Source: Hyphomicrobiales bacterium
GTDB taxonomy: Bacteria; Pseudomonadota; Alphaproteobacteria; Rhizobiales; Xanthobacteraceae
Length of the DNA stretch: 64,000 bases
Assembly: GCA_003169835.1 (NCBI GenBank)
Contig: PNAI01000033.1
Span: 26,486 to 90,485 of the forward strand
Reading direction: 5' to 3'
The position numbers and the translations under genes were made by a program. Positions 43,926 through 52,624 of this stretch are shown one piece after another. Each line of letters opens with the position of its first letter. Positions within the stretch are counted from its first letter, which is position 1. The notes beneath the pieces were generated by a model. The model was not told the DNA's origin. It worked only from the letters and a program-made list of their open reading frames with translations, and ran no database searches.

Positions 43926-45848
43926 CTAGCTCATTACTCCCTTTTGCTTCAGCGCGCTTCCAATCTCATCCAATATCGCCGGATCGTCGATGGTCGCGGG
44001 CATTGTGTAAGCCTCGCCGTCGGCGATCTTCTTGATGGTGCCGCGCAGGATTTTTCCGGAGCGCGTTTTGGGCAGCCGTGCCACCGTGATCGCCAGCTTG
44101 AATGACGCCACCGGGCCGATCTTCTCGCGGATGAGCGCCACGCATTCCGCCTCGATCTCGGACGGCGGGCGGTTGACTCCAGCTTTCAGAACGATGAAGC
44201 CGCAGGGCACTTCGCCCTTGAGCTGGTCCTTGATGCCGAGCACGGCGCATTCGGCGACATCTTTATGTGAGGAGAGCACTTCCTCCATGCCGCCGGTGGA
44301 AAGCCTGTGGCCGGCGACATTGATGATGTCGTCGGTGCGGCTCATGACATACACATAACCGTCTTCGTCGATGAAGCCGGCGTCGGCGGTTTTGTAATAG
44401 CCGGGGAATTCGTCGAGGTAGCTCTCGCGCATGCGCACGTCGGCCTGCCAGAGCGTCGGCAGGCACGCGGGCGGCAGCGGCAGCTTGGCGACGAGCGAGC
44501 CCATCTTGCCGCGCGGGACTTCGTTGCATTGGGCGTCGACGACACGCAGGTCGTAGCCCGGCATCGGAACCGTGGGCGAGCCATGCTTGATCGGAAGCTG
44601 GCCGAGGCCAATCGGGTTTCCGGCAATGCACCAGCCGGTTTCGGTCTGCCACCAGTGATCGATCACCGGAACGTTCAACAGCTTCTCGGCCCAGATGAGC
44701 GTGTCGGGATCGGCGCGCTCGCCGGCGAGAAACAGCGCGCGGAATTTGGTCAGATCGTATTTGGCGAAGTGCTTGCCCTGCGGGTCTTCTTTCTTGATGG
44801 CGCGGAAGGCCGTGGGCGCGGTGAACATCGAGACGGCTTTGTGCTCGGAGATCACGCGCCAGAACGCGCCGGCGTCGGGCGTGCCGACCGGTTTGCCCTC
44901 GTAGAGGATCGTCGTGCAGCCGTGAAAGAGCGGCGCGTAGACGATGTAGCTGTGGCCGACCACCCAGCCGACATCGGAAGCCGACCACCATATTTCGCCG
45001 GGATCGATGCCGTAGAGATTTTTCATCGACCATTTGAGCGCGACCAAATGCCCGCCGTTGTCGCGCACGACACCCTTGGGAATTCCGGTCGTCCCCGAGG
45101 TGTAGAGAATGTAGAGCGGATCGGTGGCGGCGACCGGCACGCATTCGTAAATCGATTTTGCCCACACCAGCGCTTCGTCCCAGCGCGTCTTCCAATCGTG
45201 ATCGCGGCCGGCAACCAGCTCCGCCTGGCACTGCGGACGCTGGAGGATCATGCAGGCCGAGGGCTTTGCCGTTGCAAGCCTGATCGCCTCGTCGAGCAGC
45301 GGCTTATAGGGAATGACGCGGCCGGCTTCGATGCCGCAGCTGGCGGAGAGGATCACCTTGGGCTTGGCGTCGTCGATGCGGGTGGCGAGTTCTTTTGCGG
45401 CGAAGCCTCCGAACACCACCGAATGCACCGCGCCGATGCGCGCGCAGGCGAGCATGGCGACGATCGCCTCCGGCACCATCGGCATGTAAAGGATGACGCG
45501 GTCGCCTTTCACGACGCCGAAATCCTTGGCGAGGATCCCGGCCAGCACCTGGGTCTTGGTCTGCAGGTCGACGTAGCTGATGGTCTGCTTGGTGCCGGTG
45601 ACGGGCGAGTCGTAGATGATCGCAGCCTGGTCGGCGCGGCCTGACTGCACGTGGCGATCCACCGCATTCCAGCAGGTGTTGCAAACGCCATCGACGAACC
45701 AGCGGCCATAGACGTCAGCTTTCGGGTCGAAAATGGTTTTCGGCCGCTCTATCCAATCGATGTCGGCTGCCGCCTCGCCCCAAAAGGCGAGCGGATCGCG
45801 TTGCGCGCGCGCATAAACCTCGTGATAGCGGCTCGATCGGGCGTCCAT
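43926..45848 (-). CDS. prpE: Propionyl-CoA synthetase PrpE-like
   Basis: 640-aa acyl-CoA synthetase of the acetyl/propionyl group. The AMP-binding motif is YILYTSGTTGIPKGVVRDNG, followed by HWWQTETGW, and the hinge block is GHRLSTGGMEEVLSSHKDVA. The catalytic Lys is in the SGKILRGTIKKI end. SASDVGWVVGHSYIVYAPLF and the RLSTGGMEE form fit PrpE/ACSS3 rather than Acs, but acetyl-CoA synthetase activity cannot be ruled out. Confidence 0.88.
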   Translation of the reverse strand: MDARSSRYHEVYARAQRDPLAFWGEAAADIDWIERPKTIFDPKADVYGRWFVDGVCNTCWNAVDRHVQSGRADQAAIIYDSPVTGTKQTISYVDLQTKTQVLAGILAKDFGVVKGDRVILYMPMVPEAIVAMLACARIGAVHSVVFGGFAAKELATRIDDAKPKVILSASCGIEAGRVIPYKPLLDEAIRLATAKPSACMILQRPQCQAELVAGRDHDWKTRWDEALVWAKSIYECVPVAATDPLYILYTSGTTGIPKGVVRDNGGHLVALKWSMKNLYGIDPGEIWWSASDVGWVVGHSYIVYAPLFHGCTTILYEGKPVGTPDAGAFWRVISEHKAVSMFTAPTAFRAIKKEDPQGKHFAKYDLTKFRALFLAGERADPDTLIWAEKLLNVPVIDHWWQTETGWCIAGNPIGLGQLPIKHGSPTVPMPGYDLRVVDAQCNEVPRGKMGSLVAKLPLPPACLPTLWQADVRMRESYLDEFPGYYKTADAGFIDEDGYVYVMSRTDDIINVAGHRLSTGGMEEVLSSHKDVAECAVLGIKDQLKGEVPCGFIVLKAGVNRPPSEIEAECVALIREKIGPVASFKLAITVARLPKTRSGKILRGTIKKIADGEAYTMPATIDDPAILDEIGSALKQKGVMS

Positions 45849-46007
45849 GAGTCTTCAGTCTTTCCCTTCGGCGGCGAATTGTGATCCGGCCCGCGCGATT
45901 TGCAAGCGCAGGTATCGCAACATTTCCGCCATGCGCGAACTGGGCTGGCGCCGCGAACCTTGTTCAGCTTTGATGCGCCGCTTCAATCCAACCTCCGATA
46001 TTCATTC

Positions 46008-46775
46008 GTGCAGCTGTTCTCCGATCCCTGGTTCGTGGCCACCGCGTTGGCGGCGGTGTCGCTGCTTGGCCTCTCCAAGGGCGGCTTCTTCGGACTCGGT
46101 ACGATGGGGCTGCCGCTGATGTCGCTGTTCGTGCCGCCGATGCAGGCGGCCGCGATCCTGTTGCCGACGCTGTTGGCGCAGGACGCGCTCACGATCTGGA
46201 CTTATCGGCGTACGTGGAGTGCGGAAAACTTGAAAGTGATGATCCCCAGCATGGCGATTGGGATCTCGATTGCGTATCTGTTCGCTGCATCGTTGTCGGC
46301 GGCCGATATCCGGCTCGCGATTGGCATCATCATCGGCATTTTCGTATTCCGGCACTGGCTCGGGACGCGATTTGATCGCCTGGCGCCACGGCCCACAACG
46401 GCAACCGGCATCTTCTTCGGTGTTCTTGGCGGATTCACCACCATGCTGGCGAATGCGGGCGGGCCGGCCTGGCAGATGCATCTGCTGCCGCAGAAGCTCG
46501 AGAAATTCACTTATGTCGGCACCATCACGATGCTGTTCGCCGCAAGCAACCTCATGAAGATCCCGGCGTACAATGCGCTCGGCCAGTTTTCTTTGGACAA
46601 TTTTGCGGCCGGCGCAATGCTGCTGCCGGCCGCAGTTGCGGCGAATTATGCCGGCATCTGGCTGGTGCGGCGTACGCCGACCGAAGTGTTCTTCCGCATC
46701 GCCTATGTGCTGATGTTCTTCATTGCGATTGAGCTCATCCGTAGCGCGCTGACCGAAAAGTTTTGGCCGGCATGA
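46008..46775 (+). CDS. TauE/SafE family sulfite-exporter-like permease (first of a tandem pair)
   Basis: About eight helices. The family pattern is LLGLSKGGFFGLGTMGLPLM, followed by VPPMQAAAILLPTLLAQDAL, and the mirror half has FFGVLGGFTTMLANAGGPAW. The frame is open from 45900, but the first 36 residues look non-coding, so the GTG at 46008 (VQLFSDPWF) is chosen, giving 255 aa. TauE/SafE proteins export sulfite or organic anions; the substrate here is unknown. Its stop overlaps the next start (ATGA). Confidence 0.85.
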   Translation: MQLFSDPWFVATALAAVSLLGLSKGGFFGLGTMGLPLMSLFVPPMQAAAILLPTLLAQDALTIWTYRRTWSAENLKVMIPSMAIGISIAYLFAASLSAADIRLAIGIIIGIFVFRHWLGTRFDRLAPRPTTATGIFFGVLGGFTTMLANAGGPAWQMHLLPQKLEKFTYVGTITMLFAASNLMKIPAYNALGQFSLDNFAAGAMLLPAAVAANYAGIWLVRRTPTEVFFRIAYVLMFFIAIELIRSALTEKFWPA

Positions 46776-47539
46776 CGATCATCACCGATCCACTGTTTTA
46801 TATCGTCGCCTTTCCGGCGGTGGTCATGCTCGGACTCTCGAAGGGCGGGTTCTCCGGCATCGGCATGGTGTCGACGCCGCTGCTTGCACTGATGATGCCG
46901 CCACTGCAGGCCGCCGCAATCCTGCTGCCGATCATCCTGCTGCAAGACGCGATGTCGGTGTGGGTCTATCGGCGCAACTGGGACGCTTGGAACCTGAAGG
47001 TCATGCTGCCGGGCGCTTTCGTTGGCGTCGGCTGCGCGTGGCTGTTTGCGGCTTACGTGTCCGACGCGCTGATCCTGCTGGTGGTCGGGCTGGTCGGGCT
47101 TGCCTTGGTGGCATACGCGTGGTTCGGGCCCGCGCCGCCGAAAATTCCGGTCAAGCCCCACGCCGCCTACGGCGCTGCCTGCGGCGGGCTTGCCGGCTTC
47201 ACCTCGACGCTGATCCAGATCGGCGCCCCGCCCTACTACGTATTCGTATTGCCGCAGCGGCTCGACAAGATGGTCTATGTCGGCACGACGATCTGGTTCT
47301 TCGCCGCGGTGAATGTGATGAAGATCACGCCCTATATCGCGCTCGGACAATTCTCGTCGTCGGGGCTTGCGACGTCGGCCGTGCTTTTTCCGCTGGCGAT
47401 CGCGAGCAATTTTTTGGGCGTCTGGCTGGTACGCATCACGCCGACCGAGCTGTTCTACAAGATCACCTATACGATCGTGTTCCTGCTCTCGCTCGAATTG
47501 ACGCGGCGTGGCTTATTTTTATTTATCTGGCCCGCCTGA
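46772..47539 (+). CDS. TauE/SafE family permease (second of a tandem pair)
   Basis: 255 aa, clearly paralogous to the preceding gene: VMLGLSKGGFSGIGMVSTPL, MMPPLQAAAILLPIILLQDA and GGLAGFTSTLIQIGAPPYYV line up with its counterparts. The ATG at 46772 overlaps the previous stop, so the two are co-translated. The products may form a heteromeric carrier or be recent duplicates with different specificity. Confidence 0.87.
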   Translation: MTIITDPLFYIVAFPAVVMLGLSKGGFSGIGMVSTPLLALMMPPLQAAAILLPIILLQDAMSVWVYRRNWDAWNLKVMLPGAFVGVGCAWLFAAYVSDALILLVVGLVGLALVAYAWFGPAPPKIPVKPHAAYGAACGGLAGFTSTLIQIGAPPYYVFVLPQRLDKMVYVGTTIWFFAAVNVMKITPYIALGQFSSSGLATSAVLFPLAIASNFLGVWLVRITPTELFYKITYTIVFLLSLELTRRGLFLFIWPA

Positions 47540-47548
47540 CAACGTGTT

Positions 47549-48193
47549 TTAGTGCTCGTGCTCGTGCTCGCGCTCTCGCTCTCGCTTGTGTACGCGCGCT
47601 ATCAGCGCTTCGACGGCCGGCAATAGGCGCACGACAATCACGTCGTAACCTGCGGCGTTGAGATGGTGGAGCGGATCGTCGGGAATTTTAAGCGACGCGG
47701 GCATGCGGGCGACATCAAAGTCGATGAAGTAGGTGCCGCGCGCGACCGGACCACCCGAAACGTCGAAATAGTTCGCGACCACGACTTCGATATTGCGTTC
47801 GCGCAAGCGATCGACAATTTTGTCTAGACTCGCCTGTATGTACGCCGGCGAATTGTGCTCGCGCCGGTCGTTGACGCCAAACTCGACGATGGCGATCTGC
47901 GTGTCAACGGGAACCGCGCTGTCGAGCCGCGCAAGCGCGCCGGCAATCATGTCGCCATTCCTGCCGGCGTTGGTCACCTGCACATTGTGACCTTTGGCGC
48001 GAAGCGCGGCTTCGAGCTTTGCTGGATAGTCGCTTCCGCGCGCAACGTAGCGGCCAAGCGTGTTGCTGGTGCCGAAGGCCACGATCTTGATCGGCGCTTG
48101 CGCGGAGCATTCGCCGGACAGCAGCAGCAATACGCCTAAAAACAACAAGCAGATTTGGCGGCCAAGCCCCAAGCCAATACGCCCTGCACTCAT
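47549..48193 (-). CDS. SGNH/GDSL hydrolase (arylesterase-like) with a low-complexity tail
   Basis: 214 aa with a signal peptide (LLFLGVLLLLSGECSAQA). Block I is FGTSNTLG (usually GDSL; the Asp is Thr here). The Gly block is NAGRNGDMIAG, block III is EFGVNDRR, and block V is DPLHHLN with the D..H pair. The esterase is exported; the substrate is unknown. The last 13 residues, HKREREREHEHEH, come from hexanucleotide repeats (47552-47587). The start at 48193 is chosen for the signal peptide. Confidence 0.88.
   Translation of the reverse strand: MSAGRIGLGLGRQICLLFLGVLLLLSGECSAQAPIKIVAFGTSNTLGRYVARGSDYPAKLEAALRAKGHNVQVTNAGRNGDMIAGALARLDSAVPVDTQIAIVEFGVNDRREHNSPAYIQASLDKIVDRLRERNIEVVVANYFDVSGGPVARGTYFIDFDVARMPASLKIPDDPLHHLNAAGYDVIVVRLLPAVEALIARVHKREREREHEHEH
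47552..47587. repeat. Hexanucleotide microsatellite at the end of the SGNH hydrolase gene
   Basis: GTGCTC occurs three times, then GCGCTC, TCGCTC and TCGCTT, right before the TAA stop (minus strand). It encodes alternating Glu with His, then Glu with Arg. Confidence 0.92.
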
Positions 48194-48269
48194 CACACAC
48201 TCCCATGGCCTGTACGATTGATCGCGCCCCGCCAGGTTCTGTAGGCTAAACCTACGACGAGGGGATGAA

Positions 48270-49898
48270 ATGGCCAAGACGCCCTACGACACCGATCTCG
48301 ACCGCAATGCGGCGAATTTCCAGTCGCTCACCCCGCTTTCGTTCCTGGAACGCGCGGCCTCGGTATTTCCGGACCACACGGCGATCATCCACGGCAAGCT
48401 GCGGCGCTCTTACGCGGAATTCTACGCACGGGCGCGGCGGCTTGGCTCGGCGCTTGCCAGGCACGGCATCAAGCGCGGCGATACGGTCTCCGCCGTGCTC
48501 GCCAATACGCCGGCGATGCTGGAGGTGCACTACGGCGTACCGATGGCGAGCGCGGTGCTCAACACCATCAACACAAGGCTCGATGCCGCCACGATCGCGT
48601 TCATCCTCGATCACGGCGAAGCGAAGGTGCTGATCACCGATCGCGAGTTCTCCAAGGCGGTGAAGGAGGCGCTCGCAATCTGCAAAGCAAAGCCGCTGGT
48701 GATCGACTACGACGATGCGGAATTTACCGGCGCGGGCGAGCGCATAGGCACAATCGAGTACGAGGACTTCATTAAAGGCGGGGACGCGGAATTCGCCTGG
48801 ACGATGCCGGGGGATGAGTGGGACGCGATCGCGCTCAATTATACGTCGGGCACGACCGGCGATCCTAAGGGCGTGGTCTATCACCATCGCGGCGCCTATT
48901 TGATGGCGATCGGCAACGTGATGTCCTGCACCATCGGGCGGCATCCGATGTATCTGTGGACGCTGCCGATGTTCCATTGCAACGGCTGGTGCTATCCGTG
49001 GACGATCTCGGCCGTTGCGGGCACGCATGTGTGTCTGCGCTGGGTGCGCGCGCCGCTGATGTACGATGCAATCGCGACGCATAAGGTGACGCATCTGTGC
49101 GGCGCGCCGATCGTGATGGCAGCGCTGCTCAACGCGCCTGCGGCCGAGAAAAAGCCCCTGCCCCACAAAGTCGAGTTCGTCACGGCTGCCGCGCCGCCGC
49201 CGGAAGCAGTGCTCGCCGCAATGAAAGAGGCGGGTTTCAACGTCACGCACGTCTACGGGCTGACCGAAACTTATGGTCCGGCGACGGTCAACGAATGGCA
49301 CAGTGCGTGGAATGCGCTGCCGTCCGCCGAGCAGGCGGCGAAGAAAGCGCGCCAGGGCGTGCGCCTGGTGCCGCTCGATGCGCTCGATGTGTTCGATCCC
49401 GAAACCATGCAGCCGGTGCCGCGCGACGGCGAGACGTTGGGCGAAGTGATGTTCCGCGGCAATGTGGTGATGAAAGGATATCTGAAAAATAAATCCGCGA
49501 CGGAGAAGTCGTTCGCGGGCGGCTGGTTCCACTCCGGCGATCTCGGCGTGCGCTATCCCGATGGCTACATCCAACTCAAAGACCGTTCGAAGGACATCAT
49601 CATTTCCGGCGGCGAGAATATTTCCTCGATCGAAGTGGAGGACGCCCTCTACAAGCATCCCGCCGTGCAGGCTGCGGCCGTGGTGGCCAAGCCCGACGAC
49701 AAATGGGGCGAGACGCCGTGCGCGTTCGTCGAGCTAAAGCCCGGACAGAGTGCGAGCGCGGAGGATCTGCTGGCGTGGTGCAAGAAGAACCTCGCCGGAT
49801 ACAAGGTGCCGCGCTACGTGGTGTTCGCCGAATTGCCGAAGACCAGCACGGGGAAGATTCAGAAATATAAATTGCGTGAGATGGCGAAGGTTATGTGA
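48270..49898 (+). CDS. Acyl-CoA synthetase (AMP-forming, medium/long-chain type)
   Basis: 542 aa. The AMP motif is ALNYTSGTTGDPKGVVYHHR, followed by LWTLPMFHCNGWCYPWTISA, the adenine block HVYGLTETYGPATVNEWHSA, and the hinge and Lys part RSKDIIISGGENISSIEVED to STGKIQKYKLREMAKVM. It belongs to the group including plant acyl-activating enzymes and dicarboxylate-type ligases. GAGGGG precedes the ATG. It is divergent from the SGNH gene; the next gene is convergent. Confidence 0.9.
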   Translation: MAKTPYDTDLDRNAANFQSLTPLSFLERAASVFPDHTAIIHGKLRRSYAEFYARARRLGSALARHGIKRGDTVSAVLANTPAMLEVHYGVPMASAVLNTINTRLDAATIAFILDHGEAKVLITDREFSKAVKEALAICKAKPLVIDYDDAEFTGAGERIGTIEYEDFIKGGDAEFAWTMPGDEWDAIALNYTSGTTGDPKGVVYHHRGAYLMAIGNVMSCTIGRHPMYLWTLPMFHCNGWCYPWTISAVAGTHVCLRWVRAPLMYDAIATHKVTHLCGAPIVMAALLNAPAAEKKPLPHKVEFVTAAAPPPEAVLAAMKEAGFNVTHVYGLTETYGPATVNEWHSAWNALPSAEQAAKKARQGVRLVPLDALDVFDPETMQPVPRDGETLGEVMFRGNVVMKGYLKNKSATEKSFAGGWFHSGDLGVRYPDGYIQLKDRSKDIIISGGENISSIEVEDALYKHPAVQAAAVVAKPDDKWGETPCAFVELKPGQSASAEDLLAWCKKNLAGYKVPRYVVFAELPKTSTGKIQKYKLREMAKVM

Positions 49899-49908
49899 AG
49901 CCGCGGAT

Positions 49909-50688
49909 TCAAACTTGTGCCGGTTGCTGATGCGAACGTCTGAAAAACCGAAACGCTAGCCACAGGACGACGATGCACAGCGCACCTGAACAGAGCGAAA
50001 TCAGCCACACAAATTCGCCCATGGCACCAATATAAACAGGCCAGAAACTGAACAAGAGCAGTGCTAACTCCAATCCGAGTGCAACAATCAAGAGCACGAG
50101 TTGAACAAAGAAACCTAATCCGCGGCCAACGGCAAAGGCTTTCAGCACGAGCGCCAGAAGTGCCATGCATGCGCCGGCGACTACAATAAAGACGAGGTCG
50201 GTCTGACTGCCTTCCGCCATTTGCAAATTTGCAGCGGCGAATTCCGGCCATGTTGGCGCTCGCGTGCGAATGTTCATGGTTGAGTTGCGCGGGCCGAACC
50301 AAAGGCCGGCGAATAGCTCGTCGCTGATGACGGGGCCCAAGAACTTTGTGGTCGGGACAAACTCCAAAATGACTCCGTTCGGGTGATCGTATCCGACACA
50401 TTTGCGAGCCTCGGAACAGATGATCGAGACGGGGAAGCTTTCATGGCTATATCCCACCAAATGCCCCGTCGCATCGAGCACAATGAGCCGAACTGGATCG
50501 GCCACGATGACGCCGTCGCCGTGGAAAAGACGCATCTCGCCAACTTGCCCGTCGGGCAAATCGACCGGTATGACACCGGCCAAGATAGGCGCGCGTGAAA
50601 AACTCGGATCGACGTGTGCCATCGTCAAAGGCAACGCGATCGCAATGGCCCACAGCAGAACGCGGCAAACGGGCGGCAAATGCTTCAC
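49909..50688 (-). CDS. Uncharacterised membrane protein, last gene of the Bug operon
   Basis: I do not recognise the family. The 259-aa product has an N-terminal hydrophobic segment (LLWAIAIALPLTMAHVDP), an extracytoplasmic part of about 130 residues, and three C-terminal helices (VFIVVAGACMALLALVLKAF; LLIVALGLELALLLFSFWPV; CSGALCIVVLWLAF). The start is GTG at 50688, overlapping the first Bug gene's stop (GTGA). This places it at the end of a four-gene minus-strand unit. Confidence 0.75.
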   Translation of the reverse strand: MKHLPPVCRVLLWAIAIALPLTMAHVDPSFSRAPILAGVIPVDLPDGQVGEMRLFHGDGVIVADPVRLIVLDATGHLVGYSHESFPVSIICSEARKCVGYDHPNGVILEFVPTTKFLGPVISDELFAGLWFGPRNSTMNIRTRAPTWPEFAAANLQMAEGSQTDLVFIVVAGACMALLALVLKAFAVGRGLGFFVQLVLLIVALGLELALLLFSFWPVYIGAMGEFVWLISLCSGALCIVVLWLAFRFFRRSHQQPAQV

Positions 50689-51653
50689 TCCACCTTGATG
50701 TTGAGCCCGCGCACCAGGGGCCCCCAGATGCCGTCTTCACGCGCGACCTCGGCGGCATATTGCTCGGGTGTGGAGGTCAGCGCGCTGCCAGCTTCCTGCG
50801 CGATCCGCGCCTTCACATCATCGGACGCCACCAATGCGCGGAGTTCGCGGTTGAGCCGCTCGACGATCGGGCGCGGCGTGCCGGCCGGCGCCAGCAGGCC
50901 ATAGCGGAGCACGGCTTCAAAGCCCGGCAGGGATTCGGCGACGGTCGGCACGTTCGGCAGAAGCGGAATGCGTTCGGTGGCGGTGACGGCGAGCACGCGC
51001 AATTGGCCGGCCTGGATGGCGCCCAGCGCCGCCTGCGGCACGCTGAACACCACCGGGATATGGCCGCCGAGCACGTCGTTGGTGAGCGCAGCGGAACCCT
51101 TGTAGGGCACGAGCGTCACGTCGATGCCGGTGCGCGCCTTGAACAGCTCGGCTGCAAGGTGCGAGCCGGAGCCGGGCGGTGAGGTGCCGATGTTGAGTTT
51201 GCCCGGCGCGCGTTTGGCAAATGCAATGAGTTCCGTGACATTGTTCGGCGCAAACGACGGATGCGCGATGATCGAGATGCTGTTCGAGGCCAGCATGCCG
51301 ATCGGGGCGAAATCCTTGCGTGCGTCGTAGCCGACATTGGCGTTGAGGGCGGGCGTGATCGACGTGTTGCTGGAATTGACGAACACCAGTGTGTAGCCGT
51401 CGGGCGCTGCGCGCGCCGCCGCACGAATGGCGATCGTGCCGTTCGCACCGCCGCGGTTGTCCACGACCACTTGCTGACCGAGCGCCGCAGAAAGCTTCGT
51501 CGCCACAATGCGCGCGAGCGTGTCGTTGCCGCCGCCGGGCGGGAACGGCACGATCATGGTGATGGGACGGGTAGGATAGTCTTGCGCGCGTGCGGGAGCT
51601 GCGATCGAAACGACTGCGGCAATGACAATCAAAAGCCACCGCACCGCGATCAC
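50685..51653 (-). CDS. Bug/TctC family tripartite tricarboxylate-type binding protein (1 of 3)
   Basis: 322-aa periplasmic binding protein. It has a signal peptide (LLIVIAAVVSIAAPARAQDY), then the Bug signature ITMIVPFPPGGGNDTLARIV, VVDNRGGANGTIAIRAAARA, GKLNIGTSPPGSGSHLAAEL and YGLLAPAGTPRPIVERLNRE. The start is GTG at 51653, overlapping the previous stop. No tctA or tctB is adjacent. The ligand is unknown. Confidence 0.9.
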   Translation of the reverse strand: MIAVRWLLIVIAAVVSIAAPARAQDYPTRPITMIVPFPPGGGNDTLARIVATKLSAALGQQVVVDNRGGANGTIAIRAAARAAPDGYTLVFVNSSNTSITPALNANVGYDARKDFAPIGMLASNSISIIAHPSFAPNNVTELIAFAKRAPGKLNIGTSPPGSGSHLAAELFKARTGIDVTLVPYKGSAALTNDVLGGHIPVVFSVPQAALGAIQAGQLRVLAVTATERIPLLPNVPTVAESLPGFEAVLRYGLLAPAGTPRPIVERLNRELRALVASDDVKARIAQEAGSALTSTPEQYAAEVAREDGIWGPLVRGLNIKVE

Positions 51654-52624
51654 TCCACTTTCAACTTCAGCTTCTTGATCAGTGCGCCCCACTTCGCATC
51701 CTCGCGCTGGATATCGGCGGCGTATTCCTCCGGAGTGGACGGCAATGGATCGCCGCCGTCGGAGGCAATGCGTGCCCTGACTTCCGGCGTGTCGATCAGT
51801 GCGCGCAGTTCCTTGTTGAGCCGTTCGATGATCGGTTTTGGCGTGCCGGCCGGCGCAAGCAGGCCATAGGTCAGCCCTGCCTCGAAGCTTGGCAGACCGG
51901 CTTCGGCCGACGTCGGCACATCTGGCAAGAGCGTCGAGCGCTTTGTTGCCAGCACCGCCAGCGCCTTCAGCGTGCCGGATTTCAGATGGCCGACGGCCGG
52001 CGCGAGTACGTTGAGGGCGTGTGGCACATGACCACCGAGGACGTCGGTCGTCAGTGGTCCCGTGCCGCGATAGGTGACAATTGTGAAATCGATGCTGGCG
52101 GCCGATTTCAGCAGCTCGGCGGCAAGGTTCGCGCTGGTTCCCGGCGGCGGCGTGCCGATGTTGAGCTTGCCGGGTTCTTTCTTCGCCGCAGCGATGATAT
52201 CGGCGAGCGATTGCTGTGCGGCGGAGGGATGCGCCATCAGCACGATGGGCGTCGATGAAATCGATCCGATGGGGCTGAGGTCCTTGAGGGTAACGTAGCC
52301 GGGATTGACGTAAAGGTTCGGATTGATCGCAATCGAGCCGGATGTCGCCATCACGAGCGTGTAGCCGTCGGGCGCGGCCTTGGTCACTGCGCGTGTGCCG
52401 ATTACACCGGCAGCACCACCGCGATTATCGACAACGACCTGCTGGCCGAGTGCGGCCGTCAGCTTTTCCGCAACGATACGACCGACAACATCGACACCGC
52501 CGCCGGCCGGAAACGGCACGACCAGTGTGACGGGATGGGTGGGATAATCTTCGGCCTTGGCTGGCAGAATCGCAAAAAGCAGCGCTGCGAGACACGCGGC
52601 TGCTGATGATCGCGTGCCCGACAT
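51650..52624 (-). CDS. Bug/TctC family binding protein (2 of 3)
   Basis: 324 aa: signal peptide (ACLAALLFAILPAKAEDY), VTLVVPFPAGGGVDVVGRIV, VVDNRGGAAGVIGTRAVTKA, GKLNIGTPPPGTSANLAAEL, YGLLAPAGTPKPIIERLNKE. It is paralogous to its neighbours with the same domain boundaries. The ATG at 52624 shares one base with the previous stop (TGATG); a GTG at 52627 is an alternative. Confidence 0.9.
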   Translation of the reverse strand: MSGTRSSAAACLAALLFAILPAKAEDYPTHPVTLVVPFPAGGGVDVVGRIVAEKLTAALGQQVVVDNRGGAAGVIGTRAVTKAAPDGYTLVMATSGSIAINPNLYVNPGYVTLKDLSPIGSISSTPIVLMAHPSAAQQSLADIIAAAKKEPGKLNIGTPPPGTSANLAAELLKSAASIDFTIVTYRGTGPLTTDVLGGHVPHALNVLAPAVGHLKSGTLKALAVLATKRSTLLPDVPTSAEAGLPSFEAGLTYGLLAPAGTPKPIIERLNKELRALIDTPEVRARIASDGGDPLPSTPEEYAADIQREDAKWGALIKKLKLKVE

